Positions 7,760 through 14,487 of a DNA stretch of 39,799 nucleotides are shown here, piece by piece (position 1 is the first letter of the stretch; every line of letters begins with the position of its first letter). A program made the position numbers and the translations under genes. Source of the stretch: a virus; the IMG/VR virus record IMGVR_UViG_3300022744_000058, positions 1-39,799 of that record. One strand, given 5' to 3'. The notes under the pieces were generated by a model. The model saw only the letters and a list, made by a program, of their open reading frames with translations. It did not search any database and had not been told where the DNA came from.

Positions 7760-7830
7760 TAGTGTTTACTCCACTGAATGCCGATAAGTTTACCGTCCAC
7801 TTAACAAAAAGTAAAGTGTTTGCTTGTTTA
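7760..7830. promoter_or_regulatory. Operator array between cro-like gene and cI
   Basis: Three copies of one partly palindromic motif: TAGT-N9-ACTG at 7760-7776, TAAGT-N9-ACTTA at 7785-7803 (perfect arms), and AAGT-N9-TTTA at 7814-7830. The first and third share the inner GTTTRCT. The same motif recurs at 9401-9419. They are the likely binding sites for CI and the Cro-like protein. Confidence 0.65.
7787..7815 (-). promoter_or_regulatory. Leftward early promoter (PR-equivalent)
   Basis: Minus strand TTTACT (7815-7810) and TAAACT (7792-7787) with a 17-nt spacer. The -10 lies inside the operator at 7785-7803 in exactly the same register as the -10 of the rightward promoter lies in its operator. 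Transcription would start about 20 nt before the cro-like ATG. Confidence 0.6.
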
Positions 7831-7854
7831 GTGAATAATTATCAAAATCCAGTT

Positions 7855-8520
7855 ATGGATAAAGAAAAACTAAAAGCTCTGCGGAGAAAGAATCTATTGA
7901 GATGGCTTGAAGGAAGAACTATGCCTCCAGCAGAAAAAAGTTATTTTTCTCAATTAAAAAAAGGTGTTGGATCGTTCGGAGAGACAGCGGCCAGGAGGCT
8001 TGAGAAAGACTACAATATGGGCGATTTCTATCTTGATCAAGATCATTCAGATCCCAATACTTCAGATGAAATAACTACTAAATCAGAAGATTACATAACT
8101 CTTGATCTATTAGATGTGGCAGCTTCATGCGGTCATGGATATATCCCTGACGAATTTCCAGAGGTTGTGCAGAAAGTAGAAGTTTTACGAGAATGGGCAG
8201 AAATAAACCTGCGGACTGTACGACTTTCTAATGTCAGGGTGATCACTGCAAAAGGAACATCCATGAAGGGAACAATAGAGAATGGAGACCTTTTATTTAT
8301 TGATGTTTCAGTTAAGTATTACTCTGGAGATGGGGTATATGTAATCTACCGTGACGGGCATGTGCTGGCAAAGAGGTTAGAAAAAATGCACGGTAACAAG
8401 CTGGCAGTAATAGCAGATAATCCACTCAGCAGATCAGAAGAATTAAACGCCAATGATGCTAATGACGTTGTGATATGTGGTAAAGTCGTGGCCGCTTGGA
8501 CTTTGAAAACCTTCTGGTGA
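7855..8520 (+). CDS. CI-type repressor with S24 peptidase domain
   Basis: A 221-residue lysogeny repressor. The N-terminal about 60 residues form an atypical HTH domain (LKALRRKNLLRWLEGRTMPP, then SQLKKGVGSFGETAARRLE). The C-terminal half is a LexA/CI S24 domain with nucleophile S136 in GTSMKGT, general base K173 in HVLAKRLEK, and a probable self-cleavage site C92-G93. RecA-stimulated cleavage would give SOS induction. I chose ATG 7855, which starts the HTH domain, although no clear Shine-Dalgarno precedes it; the open frame extends upstream through the operators to 7762. The lipoprotein gene follows 4 bp after its stop. Confidence 0.88.
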   Translation: MDKEKLKALRRKNLLRWLEGRTMPPAEKSYFSQLKKGVGSFGETAARRLEKDYNMGDFYLDQDHSDPNTSDEITTKSEDYITLDLLDVAASCGHGYIPDEFPEVVQKVEVLREWAEINLRTVRLSNVRVITAKGTSMKGTIENGDLLFIDVSVKYYSGDGVYVIYRDGHVLAKRLEKMHGNKLAVIADNPLSRSEELNANDANDVVICGKVVAAWTLKTFW

Positions 8521-8524
8521 TGCC

Positions 8525-8761
8525 ATGAAATACATATTAGCAATAGCCACCATACTTTCCATATATGGATGTGCTGCTACCAAAGTGAACTGGATACACC
8601 CGCACAAGCCAGACTCAGCGTTTACTGGTGATAACTATGACTGCGAACAGGAATCAGGAGTATATGCCGCTTCGATAGGTCTAGCCGGTAATCCGTTCAC
8701 AATGGGAAGGCGCTGGAACGAATGTATGCGCCTTAAGAAAGGCTGGCAGACATATGAATAA
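8525..8761 (+). CDS. Small lipoprotein downstream of the repressor
   Basis: A 78-residue protein with a 15-residue hydrophobic signal ending in the lipobox IYGC, so C16 should be lipidated after cleavage. The mature part is small, with two further cysteines (C40 and C67) that could pair in the periplasm. It lies 4 bp behind cI on the same strand, so it should be made in the lysogen when most phage genes are silent. That is the place where lambda keeps rexAB. The likely role is lysogenic conversion or superinfection exclusion, but no family is recognised. Confidence 0.75.
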   Translation: MKYILAIATILSIYGCAATKVNWIHPHKPDSAFTGDNYDCEQESGVYAASIGLAGNPFTMGRRWNECMRLKKGWQTYE

Positions 8762-8772
8762 ATAATGTCTGC
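8746..8772. repeat. Inverted repeat across the lipoprotein stop
   Basis: GCAGACAT and ATGTCTGC (8746-8753 and 8765-8772) are perfect 8-bp arms around 11 bases including the stop codon. There is no T-run on either side, so it may stabilise the 3' end of the cI transcript or be a weak terminator. Confidence 0.4.
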
Positions 8773-8808
8773 ATATGCTAGCTTTCCTGCTATATAGCCA
8801 CAAATCAA

Positions 8809-8892
8809 ATGACGCCAGATCAGAATCCAAAACCATCAAACCCGATACCTCAGCCTGGGCAGACTGAAAAGAATCAGAAACCAAAAAAATAG
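8809..8892 (+). CDS. Possible 27-residue proline/glutamine-rich peptide
   Basis: A short frame from ATG 8809 to TAG 8892 encoding a very hydrophilic peptide rich in P, Q, N and K (starts MTPDQNPKP, ends QKPKK). There is no Shine-Dalgarno and it converges with the membrane-protein gene, whose 3' end it overlaps. The strong composition bias makes it look less random than most short frames, but evidence for translation is weak. Confidence 0.25.
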   Translation: MTPDQNPKPSNPIPQPGQTEKNQKPKK

Positions 8893-9323
8893 ATCGACAG
8901 AGCAATGGACGGAGTAAGGCATAAAGCTATCAAACATCGGTTATATAACTTGCTTCTCTGGAGATTGAGACGTGTACCATCTTCAATGCGCTCTTGAATG
9001 TTCTGGATCTCGTAACAACGCAACTCTTCTAATTTATATCCAGGCTGATCCAGATTTTTTGGATAATTCCATATTCCCGGATATCCACGCATTCTTTTCC
9101 CCAAAACCGCAATAATCATTGCAATGCCAAACAACCACACGGCCACGCATAAGCTGGCAATAGTGTAGGCGTCTTGCTTTGTTGAAAGAACAAGAGCAGC
9201 ACCACCCCCTGACAAACACAAAGTCAGCAACACATTCAGTTCACTTCTTATCAAATCTCCTGTACCAGCAACTTCTGTCATACATTCAATCGCAGCCCTT
9301 TCCAGCCAGTCTGTCTTTTCCAT
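8874..9323 (-). CDS. Three-helix membrane protein in the immunity region
   Basis: A 149-residue protein with hydrophobic segments at about residues 28-46, 54-74 and 128-148. The first two form a hairpin and the third ends the protein; a charged region of about 50 residues lies between. AGGA precedes the ATG by 6 nt. It is transcribed leftwards, away from the rightward promoter at 9389-9417 and opposite to the recombination operon. Such a position, outside both lytic operons and near cI, is typical of exclusion or abortive-infection genes (lambda sieB is an analogue in place, not in sequence). No family is recognised. Confidence 0.7.
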   Translation of the reverse strand: MEKTDWLERAAIECMTEVAGTGDLIRSELNVLLTLCLSGGGAALVLSTKQDAYTIASLCVAVWLFGIAMIIAVLGKRMRGYPGIWNYPKNLDQPGYKLEELRCYEIQNIQERIEDGTRLNLQRSKLYNRCLIALCLTPSIALSIYFFGF

Positions 9324-9378
9324 AATTCATCCTAAAAAGTAAGAATCGTATCAAATTACGAACATTTCCGTGAAATTA

Positions 9379-9419
9379 CTTAATTTGCTTGACTTTCTGT
9401 TAAGTGTTTGCTAAACTTC
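9379..9419. promoter_or_regulatory. Operator pair at the rightward promoter
   Basis: TAAGT-N9-ACTTC at 9401-9419 matches the operators beside cI, including the GTTTGCT core. A weaker copy at 9379-9395 keeps TTTGCT and the ACTT half. The two are centred about 23 bp apart and cover the -35 and -10 of the promoter. Confidence 0.6.
9389..9417 (+). promoter_or_regulatory. Rightward early promoter (PL-equivalent)
   Basis: TTGACT at 9389-9394 and TAAACT at 9412-9417 are separated by 17 nt. Both hexamers are inside operator-like sites, so CI binding should block it. It would drive the 9.4-17.6 kb operon, with transcription starting near 9424. Confidence 0.75.
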
Positions 9420-9423
9420 TTCC

Positions 9424-9680
9424 ATGCTCAATTGAGCAACGAACAAACGAAGTACCGGCCATAAGTCGTAAGCGCAGGCCGGGAAGTAACAAAGGTTTGG
9501 TAGCGGTAGTGGCACTCCTTAGGAAAACAGGGCTAGGTTTGCCGCCAGCATGGATGCCCGGAATGGTCTGGTTATCGGCTCCGCAATGTGCTTATCACCG
9601 ATGACTGAGAACGCAACGGCTTGCCACGTAATGATTGAAAGCTGGAATTCCGGGAAAGGCAATTTTTACAGGAGATTCGT
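9424..9680 (+). promoter_or_regulatory. Structured leader of the rightward operon
   Basis: About 255 nt without a convincing gene. At the very 5' end is a perfect 14-nt palindrome TGCTCAATTGAGCA (9425-9438). CCGGCC/GGCCGG (9455-9460 with 9477-9482) forms a 6-bp stem. GTTATCGG pairs with CCGATGAC (9571-9578 with 9598-9605). In lambdoid phages such leaders hold nut or put sites for early antitermination; no boxA is evident, so a put-like RNA or another regulatory leader are both possible. Confidence 0.45.
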
Positions 9681-9912
9681 AATGCATGTGTACTGGATTA
9701 AGTACCCCGATCCCGAATCGGTAACAAGATGGATGATTTTGACGGCAGATTTTTCGAAACAGGAGGAATCATGGAATGTAGCGCATCAGCAGCAGAACTC
9801 AAGTATGACGGAGGCGGTGAAGTCGAATATAACCAAGAAGAAATCACGGAGTGGATTCGCGAAAATATGGCAGAAGGTGGAGAGTTTTATCCTTGGTCAA
9901 AGGATCAATTGA
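9681..9912 (+). CDS. Possible small protein overlapping the next gene
   Basis: A 76-residue frame starting MHVYWIKYPDP with AGGAGA 5 nt upstream. Its first half looks protein-like; its second half is basic and overlaps, out of frame, the better-supported gene at 9771. It is either a genuine short first gene of the operon or the remnant of one. No family is recognised. Confidence 0.35.
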
Positions 9913-10079
9913 ATGAAGCAATGGAAAACTTCTGTTTCGGCGACATTGCAAAAGTGCTTGAGCTTGGAGACTACTTGGAAGCTGGCAAATGTATAGCAAA
10001 CCATGTGCTGGTCTACTTCAATCAGCAAGCGGTTTTGGCAGCAATGGACAGAGACATAGGCCGCCACAACGTGGACTGA
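9771..10079 (+). CDS. Hypothetical acidic protein
   Basis: A 102-residue, acidic, probably helical protein. ATG 9771 has AGGAGG 4 nt upstream, which decides the start over an in-frame ATG at 9729. It contains aromatic-acidic stretches (EEITEWIRENMAEGG) but no known motif. It precedes several other tiny genes in the early rightward operon, a place where phages keep host-takeover or anti-defence genes; no function can be assigned. Confidence 0.65.
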   Translation: MECSASAAELKYDGGGEVEYNQEEITEWIRENMAEGGEFYPWSKDQLNEAMENFCFGDIAKVLELGDYLEAGKCIANHVLVYFNQQAVLAAMDRDIGRHNVD

Positions 10080-10081
10080 AT

Positions 10082-10228
10082 ATGAAAACAATAAACGAGA
10101 TTCGGGAAGCGGAAAAAGATATGGAACGCGATCCTTTGTATGCACTGGTGCTGGCTCTTGCAGTGTTGGTCGGTGCGATAACCGGATTTGCTTGTCGCGG
10201 ATTGATTGAATGCTGTGGGTGGATGTGA
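10082..10228 (+). CDS. Small single-pass membrane protein
   Basis: A 48-residue protein from ATG 10082. A charged N-terminal helix (INEIREAEKDMERD) is followed by a hydrophobic segment at about residues 20-40 and a short tail GLIECCGWM. It begins 2 nt after the previous stop, and its stop overlaps the next start (TGATG). The tight packing supports translation; function unknown. Confidence 0.5.
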   Translation: MKTINEIREAEKDMERDPLYALVLALAVLVGAITGFACRGLIECCGWM

Positions 10229-10407
10229 TGGAAAGAATATTGCACAACTTCGATACCGCCATGATTCGCGGTCTGGTCAAAGCATCAAAACGATACTTTA
10301 AAACCAAGCGTGACCGGCATCAATGGATACGCAACACGTATCAGCTAAAAATTCGGGGGAAGCATATTACTTCGCAGGAGAGGATTGGGACATGGAAGCC
10401 AAGCTGA
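10228..10407 (+). CDS. Small basic hypothetical protein
   Basis: A 59-residue, strongly basic protein (KASKRYFKTKRDRHQW in the middle) starting at ATG 10228, coupled to the previous stop by TGATG. The basic character suggests nucleic-acid contact, but no motif is recognised. Confidence 0.5.
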   Translation: MERILHNFDTAMIRGLVKASKRYFKTKRDRHQWIRNTYQLKIRGKHITSQERIGTWKPS

Positions 10408-10423
10408 TTTTTGGGGGAAAGCA

Positions 10424-10900
10424 ATGAAAATCACATCAAAAAAACTAAAAGAGTGGAAAGCCTGCGCAGATGGTTATAACTGGTTCATGGAGCATTTCCA
10501 GGCAGGAGAAGCAGAGTATCAAGATGTGCTCAATGCTCTGGCTGATGATGACAGGCCAGATTACGCATACTGGTTGATGAGTCGCGCTGGTGTGGATAAA
10601 GAAGCTGTATTAGAGGTAGACGAAGTAACAGATAGAAAGCATTTGTTTGTTGCTGGAAGTTTGATCGTGAAATTAGGCATCAGAGTGTCTGGCTGTCTGT
10701 GTGCTGGTAGTGGCATTAAGGCTGGTAGTGGCATTGAGGCTGGTGATGGCATTAAGGCTGGTTGGGGCATTGAGGCTGGTAGTGATTTTGCAATCTTTGC
10801 CGGTCTGAGAGTAAAGATAACACTCTGGAAATCTCATGCGCTTGTCATAGCAAAAACAAAACCCAAAAATCTTATGAGCGGTCACTGGGAGCAAGGATGA
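10424..10900 (+). CDS. Phage protein with hexapeptide-like AG-G-I repeats
   Basis: A 158-residue protein. The N-terminal about 80 residues (KITSKKLKEWKACADGYNWF onwards) are helical. Residues about 97-124 contain alternating AGSGIKAGSGIEAG-type units that should stack as a short left-handed beta-helix. The repeats are encoded by near-perfect 18-bp tandem DNA repeats. Proteins with this pattern are common in phage early regions and differ in repeat number; their function is unknown. ATG 10424 is chosen, with GGGGGA upstream; the stop overlaps the next start (ATGA). Confidence 0.75.
   Translation: MKITSKKLKEWKACADGYNWFMEHFQAGEAEYQDVLNALADDDRPDYAYWLMSRAGVDKEAVLEVDEVTDRKHLFVAGSLIVKLGIRVSGCLCAGSGIKAGSGIEAGDGIKAGWGIEAGSDFAIFAGLRVKITLWKSHALVIAKTKPKNLMSGHWEQG
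10715..10790 (+). repeat. Four tandem 18-bp coding repeats
   Basis: Units of the form GGCATTRAGGCTGGTDRT follow each other four times, beginning near 10715, 10733, 10751 and 10769, differing at only a few positions. Each codes for one six-residue turn (GI-K/E-AG-x) of the repeat domain. Such arrays change copy number easily. Confidence 0.75.
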
Positions 10901-11052
10901 ATAATCAACTGAAAACCATACGACTGATTTATCTGACAGCAAAACTCAAACGCGTTGAACTGCTGACTATGTTTGAGTCCACAACGCAAGCAATTAAGTA
11001 CGTAATGGGTCTGGGCGCAATTGAAGCTACGGCATACGAGGTGATGCAATGA
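10897..11052 (+). CDS. Small hypothetical protein before the annealing protein gene
   Basis: A 51-residue helical protein (starts MNNQLKTIRLIYLTAK). Its ATG overlaps the upstream stop, and its stop overlaps the ERF gene start as ATGA, a chain of coupled overlaps that strongly supports translation. No family is recognised. Confidence 0.6.
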   Translation: MNNQLKTIRLIYLTAKLKRVELLTMFESTTQAIKYVMGLGAIEATAYEVMQ

Positions 11053-11654
11053 ATAGAAGTGAACAGATAAATGAACTGGCAACCGCGCTGGCAAAGGCAC
11101 AGTCGGTAATCAAAGGCGCGATGAAGGATTCGGATAATCCTTTCTTCAAGAGCACCTATGCTGATCTGACAAGTGTATGGGAAGCCTGCAGGAAGCCACT
11201 CACAGATAACGGATTGTCAGTTACGCAATTACTTGGTGAATCAGATAGCGGAGTTGTAATCGAAACAGTGCTGCTGCATTCGTCCGGGCAATGGATATCA
11301 AGCAGCTACAGCATGCCGGTAGTCAAGCAGACACCGCAAGATTACGGCAGCGCCATCACCTATGCAAGACGATACGCCCTTGCGGCGATTGTAGGGGTAG
11401 CACCGGAAGATGATGACGGCAACCGAGCCTCTGGGCGTGAGATAGCAGCAAAGCAAGCAGACCCGGCAAAGCCAAAGACCAAGGCGGCATACAGTGAAGA
11501 AAAATTTAACGAGAATTTCGAGAATTGGAGAAAGCTGATTTTGTCAGGATCAACGGCATCAGACATTATCAACAAGATTAAAACCATGTACACGCTGACG
11601 CCAGAACAGATAAACGCCATACAGGTTTTGGAGAAAACACATGATCACGCATGA
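11049..11654 (+). CDS. erf: ERF-family single-strand annealing protein
   Basis: A 201-residue ERF superfamily recombinase. The family pattern is visible: N-terminal helix with LAKAQSVIKGAMKDSDNPFF, then KSTYADLTSVWEACRKPL (about 34-51), the core strand region and the late motif QDYGSAITYARRYAL near residues 97-111, followed by APEDDDGN. It anneals complementary single strands made by the exonuclease encoded immediately downstream, which overlaps it by 14 bp; together they form the phage recombination pair. The C-terminal third is variable and linker-like. Confidence 0.92.
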   Translation: MNRSEQINELATALAKAQSVIKGAMKDSDNPFFKSTYADLTSVWEACRKPLTDNGLSVTQLLGESDSGVVIETVLLHSSGQWISSSYSMPVVKQTPQDYGSAITYARRYALAAIVGVAPEDDDGNRASGREIAAKQADPAKPKTKAAYSEEKFNENFENWRKLILSGSTASDIINKIKTMYTLTPEQINAIQVLEKTHDHA

Positions 11655-13200
11655 CATAGAGCAAGGCACGCCAGAATGGCATGAGTTCCGGCAGAAACAT
11701 TTTAATGCATCAGAAGCAGCCGCAATGCTTGGTATATCTCCCTACATGACACGGGACGAACTGCTGAAGAAAAAGGTTTATGGCATTGAAAAAGAGCATA
11801 GCGAATATACGCAGAAGCTTTTTGCAGAAGGTCACAGGCTGGAACAAATGGCAAGGCTGGAAGCAGAGAAAGAATTAGAAATGGAGTTATTTCCTGCCGT
11901 TGGATCAAATGGGGTATGTGCCGCCAGTTTTGATGGGACCAGCATGGACGGAAAGGCTATATGGGAACACAAGATCATCAATTCTGACTTGAGAAAAATT
12001 GTTTACGGTCAACCTGAAACCTTGCCGGATTATTACATGGCACAGGTTCAGCATCAGTTATATGTGTCTGGCGCAATGTATTGTTTATTTACTGCTTCAA
12101 ATGAAAAAGAAAATAAAGCTGTTTATATCGGGCCAGATGAAGGGTGGTTTGAAAGGATTACAACCGGATGGGCGCGATTTGCAAAAGACATGGGAACTTA
12201 CATTCTGGAAGAAACCAAGCCACAAGTAACCGGAACAGCACCAGAGCAACTCCCTGCCCTGTTTATTGAGTTAACCGGCAAGGTCACTGCAAGCAACCTG
12301 CAGGAATTCAGGGAGCGCGCTATGGATGTGATCGGTGCAATCAATACAGACTTGCAGACCGATGAAGATTTTGCTGATGCGGACAAGACGGCAAAGTGGT
12401 GTAAGGACGTTGAAGCAAGGCTGGATGCTGCAAAGCAACATGCGCTGGCGCAAACACAGTCAATAGACGATCTATTCAAGACACTGGATGCTGTTCGGGA
12501 AGAAGCCAGGCAGAAACGGTTATCTCTGGAAAAACTGGTGAAGGAACGCAAGGATTATCTGAAGGCGCAGATTATCCGCGATGGTCAGGACAAATTCAGA
12601 AGCATGATTAGAGTGCATATGCTCGATTTGCTGATGTCCCTGAATGAGCAATGCAGGGATTCTCTTTTGCGCAAGATAGAGGAAAAGTTTATCGGCGAAT
12701 TCGTTGCGGCAACAAAAGGATTGAAGACGATAGATAGCATTAAGAGTGCTGTTGATGCCACACTATCCAAAGCATTCTCTGATGCGCCTGTGTTGATTTG
12801 TGATTACAAAAGCATGGTTGAATGGCTTGCATCTTCCGGGCATGCAGAATATGAAAACACATTGTTACGTGATTTGCCAGAACTGCTGTTCAAATATTCT
12901 AAAGACATAGAAGCATTCTATCTGGTTGTGCAATCCAGAATCTCAGAGCATCAGAAACTGATTGCAGCACAGGAAGAAAAAGCGCGTATCGCTAAAGAGC
13001 AGGCAGAGAATGTCCCGGAAGTAAAGCCAGAGCCAGAAAAGAAGCAAGAGCATATTTTGATACAGGCAACATCATCAACAAGATTTGGCAATCCGGTGGA
13101 TGCGTTCCTTGCCACATATGGCCCTGATTCCAAGAAAAGATACAACGTAATACTGAATAATTTTTACAACTATCTGAAGGATAACGGCCATGTTAAATAA
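11641..13200 (+). CDS. YqaJ-type exonuclease, extended C-terminus
   Basis: A 519-residue protein. The first about 210 residues are a YqaJ/lambda-Exo-like nuclease domain: QGTPEWHEFRQKHFNASEAA (about 9-28), the active-site strand IWEHKIIN near residue 103, and the helix MAQVQHQLYVSG near 131-142. It should resect double-stranded ends for the ERF protein. About 300 further residues are mostly coiled-coil and helical, much longer than the usual 200-350 residue YqaJ proteins. This tail may bind DNA or partners or be a fused second domain; I do not recognise it. Confidence 0.88.
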   Translation: MITHDIEQGTPEWHEFRQKHFNASEAAAMLGISPYMTRDELLKKKVYGIEKEHSEYTQKLFAEGHRLEQMARLEAEKELEMELFPAVGSNGVCAASFDGTSMDGKAIWEHKIINSDLRKIVYGQPETLPDYYMAQVQHQLYVSGAMYCLFTASNEKENKAVYIGPDEGWFERITTGWARFAKDMGTYILEETKPQVTGTAPEQLPALFIELTGKVTASNLQEFRERAMDVIGAINTDLQTDEDFADADKTAKWCKDVEARLDAAKQHALAQTQSIDDLFKTLDAVREEARQKRLSLEKLVKERKDYLKAQIIRDGQDKFRSMIRVHMLDLLMSLNEQCRDSLLRKIEEKFIGEFVAATKGLKTIDSIKSAVDATLSKAFSDAPVLICDYKSMVEWLASSGHAEYENTLLRDLPELLFKYSKDIEAFYLVVQSRISEHQKLIAAQEEKARIAKEQAENVPEVKPEPEKKQEHILIQATSSTRFGNPVDAFLATYGPDSKKRYNVILNNFYNYLKDNGHVK

Positions 13201-13597
13201 AGTCATGCTCATTGGAAACGTTGGTAAAGACCCGCAGATGCACTACTCGCAGGGCGGCAATGCAGTAGCCAGTTTCAGCATAGCAACGGTTGAAAAATGG
13301 AAAGACAAGTCCGGTGCAAAGCAGGAAAAGACTGAATGGCACAACGTTGTAATCTTTGGAAAGCTGGCAGAGGTAGTTAGCCAGTATGTCCACAAAGGAT
13401 CGAAGCTGTATGTTGAAGGAAAGTTACAGACTGACAAATACACCGATAAAGAAGGTGTAGAACGCTACACAACCAAGGTTATAGCTAACAGCATGGTGAT
13501 GCTGGACGGCAAGAAAGATGACGTAGAACAGGAATCAGGTGGTGGAATTGATCCTGCTGATCCGATGGCAGGTATGGAAGACGATATTCCTTTTTAA
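13190..13597 (+). CDS. ssb: Single-stranded DNA-binding protein
   Basis: A 135-residue SSB. The OB fold starts MLNKVMLIGNVGKDPQMHY and carries the conserved EKTEWHNVVIFGKLAE and GSKLYVEGKLQT segments. It ends in DDIPF, the acidic tip that recruits recombination and replication partners. The linker is short, so it is smaller than the chromosomal form. It overlaps the exonuclease gene by 11 bp. Confidence 0.95.
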   Translation: MLNKVMLIGNVGKDPQMHYSQGGNAVASFSIATVEKWKDKSGAKQEKTEWHNVVIFGKLAEVVSQYVHKGSKLYVEGKLQTDKYTDKEGVERYTTKVIANSMVMLDGKKDDVEQESGGGIDPADPMAGMEDDIPF

Positions 13598-13610
13598 TGG
13601 AGTTTGAAAA

Positions 13611-14261
13611 ATGACAGATGAATACATAACAGTGAAAATATCAGAACATATATTAGTTGCGTTGACTGTGTTTACTGCAAGCGATGACGAAGTTAGAGAG
13701 CATATCCGTCACATGATGATAGAAATAGGCAAGGAAGAGGTCAGAATTGTTGCAAGCGATGGTTGTATTCTGGCCTGTTACAGGCAGAAAATGCAAGAAA
13801 CGATTCCAGATAATACTGAATTGCCGATATCTGCATGGATTCCAATCAGTGCGTTTTTCTTGATGAAAGAATGGTCAGAGACAGACGTTGAAATTAGAGT
13901 GTCACTGTTATCAGATGGTCATGTCAGAAAACTTATGGTTGATGGTGAAAAAAGAAAGTGGTACGGATTGTCTTTTGACCATGATCCACTTAATTATAGA
14001 AAATGTATTCCTGAATCATCATCTGGTGAAGGAGCCAATTACAGCTTTCCATTAGTCAAAAGACTACGGAAAGCTTTTCGTATTTTCCACAAAGAAGAAA
14101 AAAGTGAATATTTTTTTGGCCCGGCAATTTTATGCAATGGAGAAAAAGCCGCCTTTGTGGATTTTAGATCAGATGATTTTGCCGCAATCATAATGCCTTT
14201 CATGGATCAGTATCGCACGCAGGCAGAAACAATGTCTTGGGCAAAACAACCAATTAATTGA
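13611..14261 (+). CDS. Hypothetical protein, possibly DNA sliding clamp-like
   Basis: A 216-residue protein. Residues about 38-60 (IEIGKEEVRIVASDGCILA) closely resemble the beta-clamp strand-turn segment that ends in a TDGHRLA-like motif. Near the C-terminus AAFVDFRSDDFAAIIMPFM mimics the clamp ending in which a V-x-P-M-R-like strand closes the fold. Length would fit two clamp domains, against three in DnaN. It follows ssb by 13 bp in the recombination module. This is pattern recognition, not a proven family; it could be an unrelated replication accessory. Confidence 0.5.
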   Translation: MTDEYITVKISEHILVALTVFTASDDEVREHIRHMMIEIGKEEVRIVASDGCILACYRQKMQETIPDNTELPISAWIPISAFFLMKEWSETDVEIRVSLLSDGHVRKLMVDGEKRKWYGLSFDHDPLNYRKCIPESSSGEGANYSFPLVKRLRKAFRIFHKEEKSEYFFGPAILCNGEKAAFVDFRSDDFAAIIMPFMDQYRTQAETMSWAKQPIN

Positions 14262-14274
14262 TTATGGAAGGCAA

Positions 14275-14487
14275 ATGAGAAAAAAACTGGTATCCGTTGA
14301 ATCTCGCATGGTCTGGATGTTCGCATGGATTGTTGCAGCAGCGTGGCAGCTAGATGGTTATTCGTTTGCAGCGTTTGCTGTTGGTGTAGCCATACAGGCG
14401 ATATCAGATTGTCTGGGATGGCAGTCAGTGTACTCGGAATTGGCTGCTCATTATGCGATCAAGAAAGACGGAACATGCAACAGCTAA
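14275..14487 (+). CDS. Small membrane protein
   Basis: A 70-residue protein with GGAAGG before its ATG. A hydrophobic hairpin runs over about residues 12-50 (MVWMFAWIVAAAW and FAAFAVGVAIQAI), with a short polar tail. It overlaps the next gene by 13 bp. Function unknown. Confidence 0.55.
   Translation: MRKKLVSVESRMVWMFAWIVAAAWQLDGYSFAAFAVGVAIQAISDCLGWQSVYSELAAHYAIKKDGTCNS

Noticed and set aside
7762-7854. Upstream extension of the CI frame from 7762
   Set aside because: It would translate the operator array; the conserved HTH domain starts at 7855.
9404-9604. Plus-strand frame in the structured leader
   Set aside because: It begins inside the promoter, has no ribosome site and its sequence is explained by the stems.
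10082-10790. CRISPR array suggested by the short tandem repeats
   Set aside because: The 18-bp units have no spacers, lie in a coding frame and encode a regular protein repeat; no cas gene is present.
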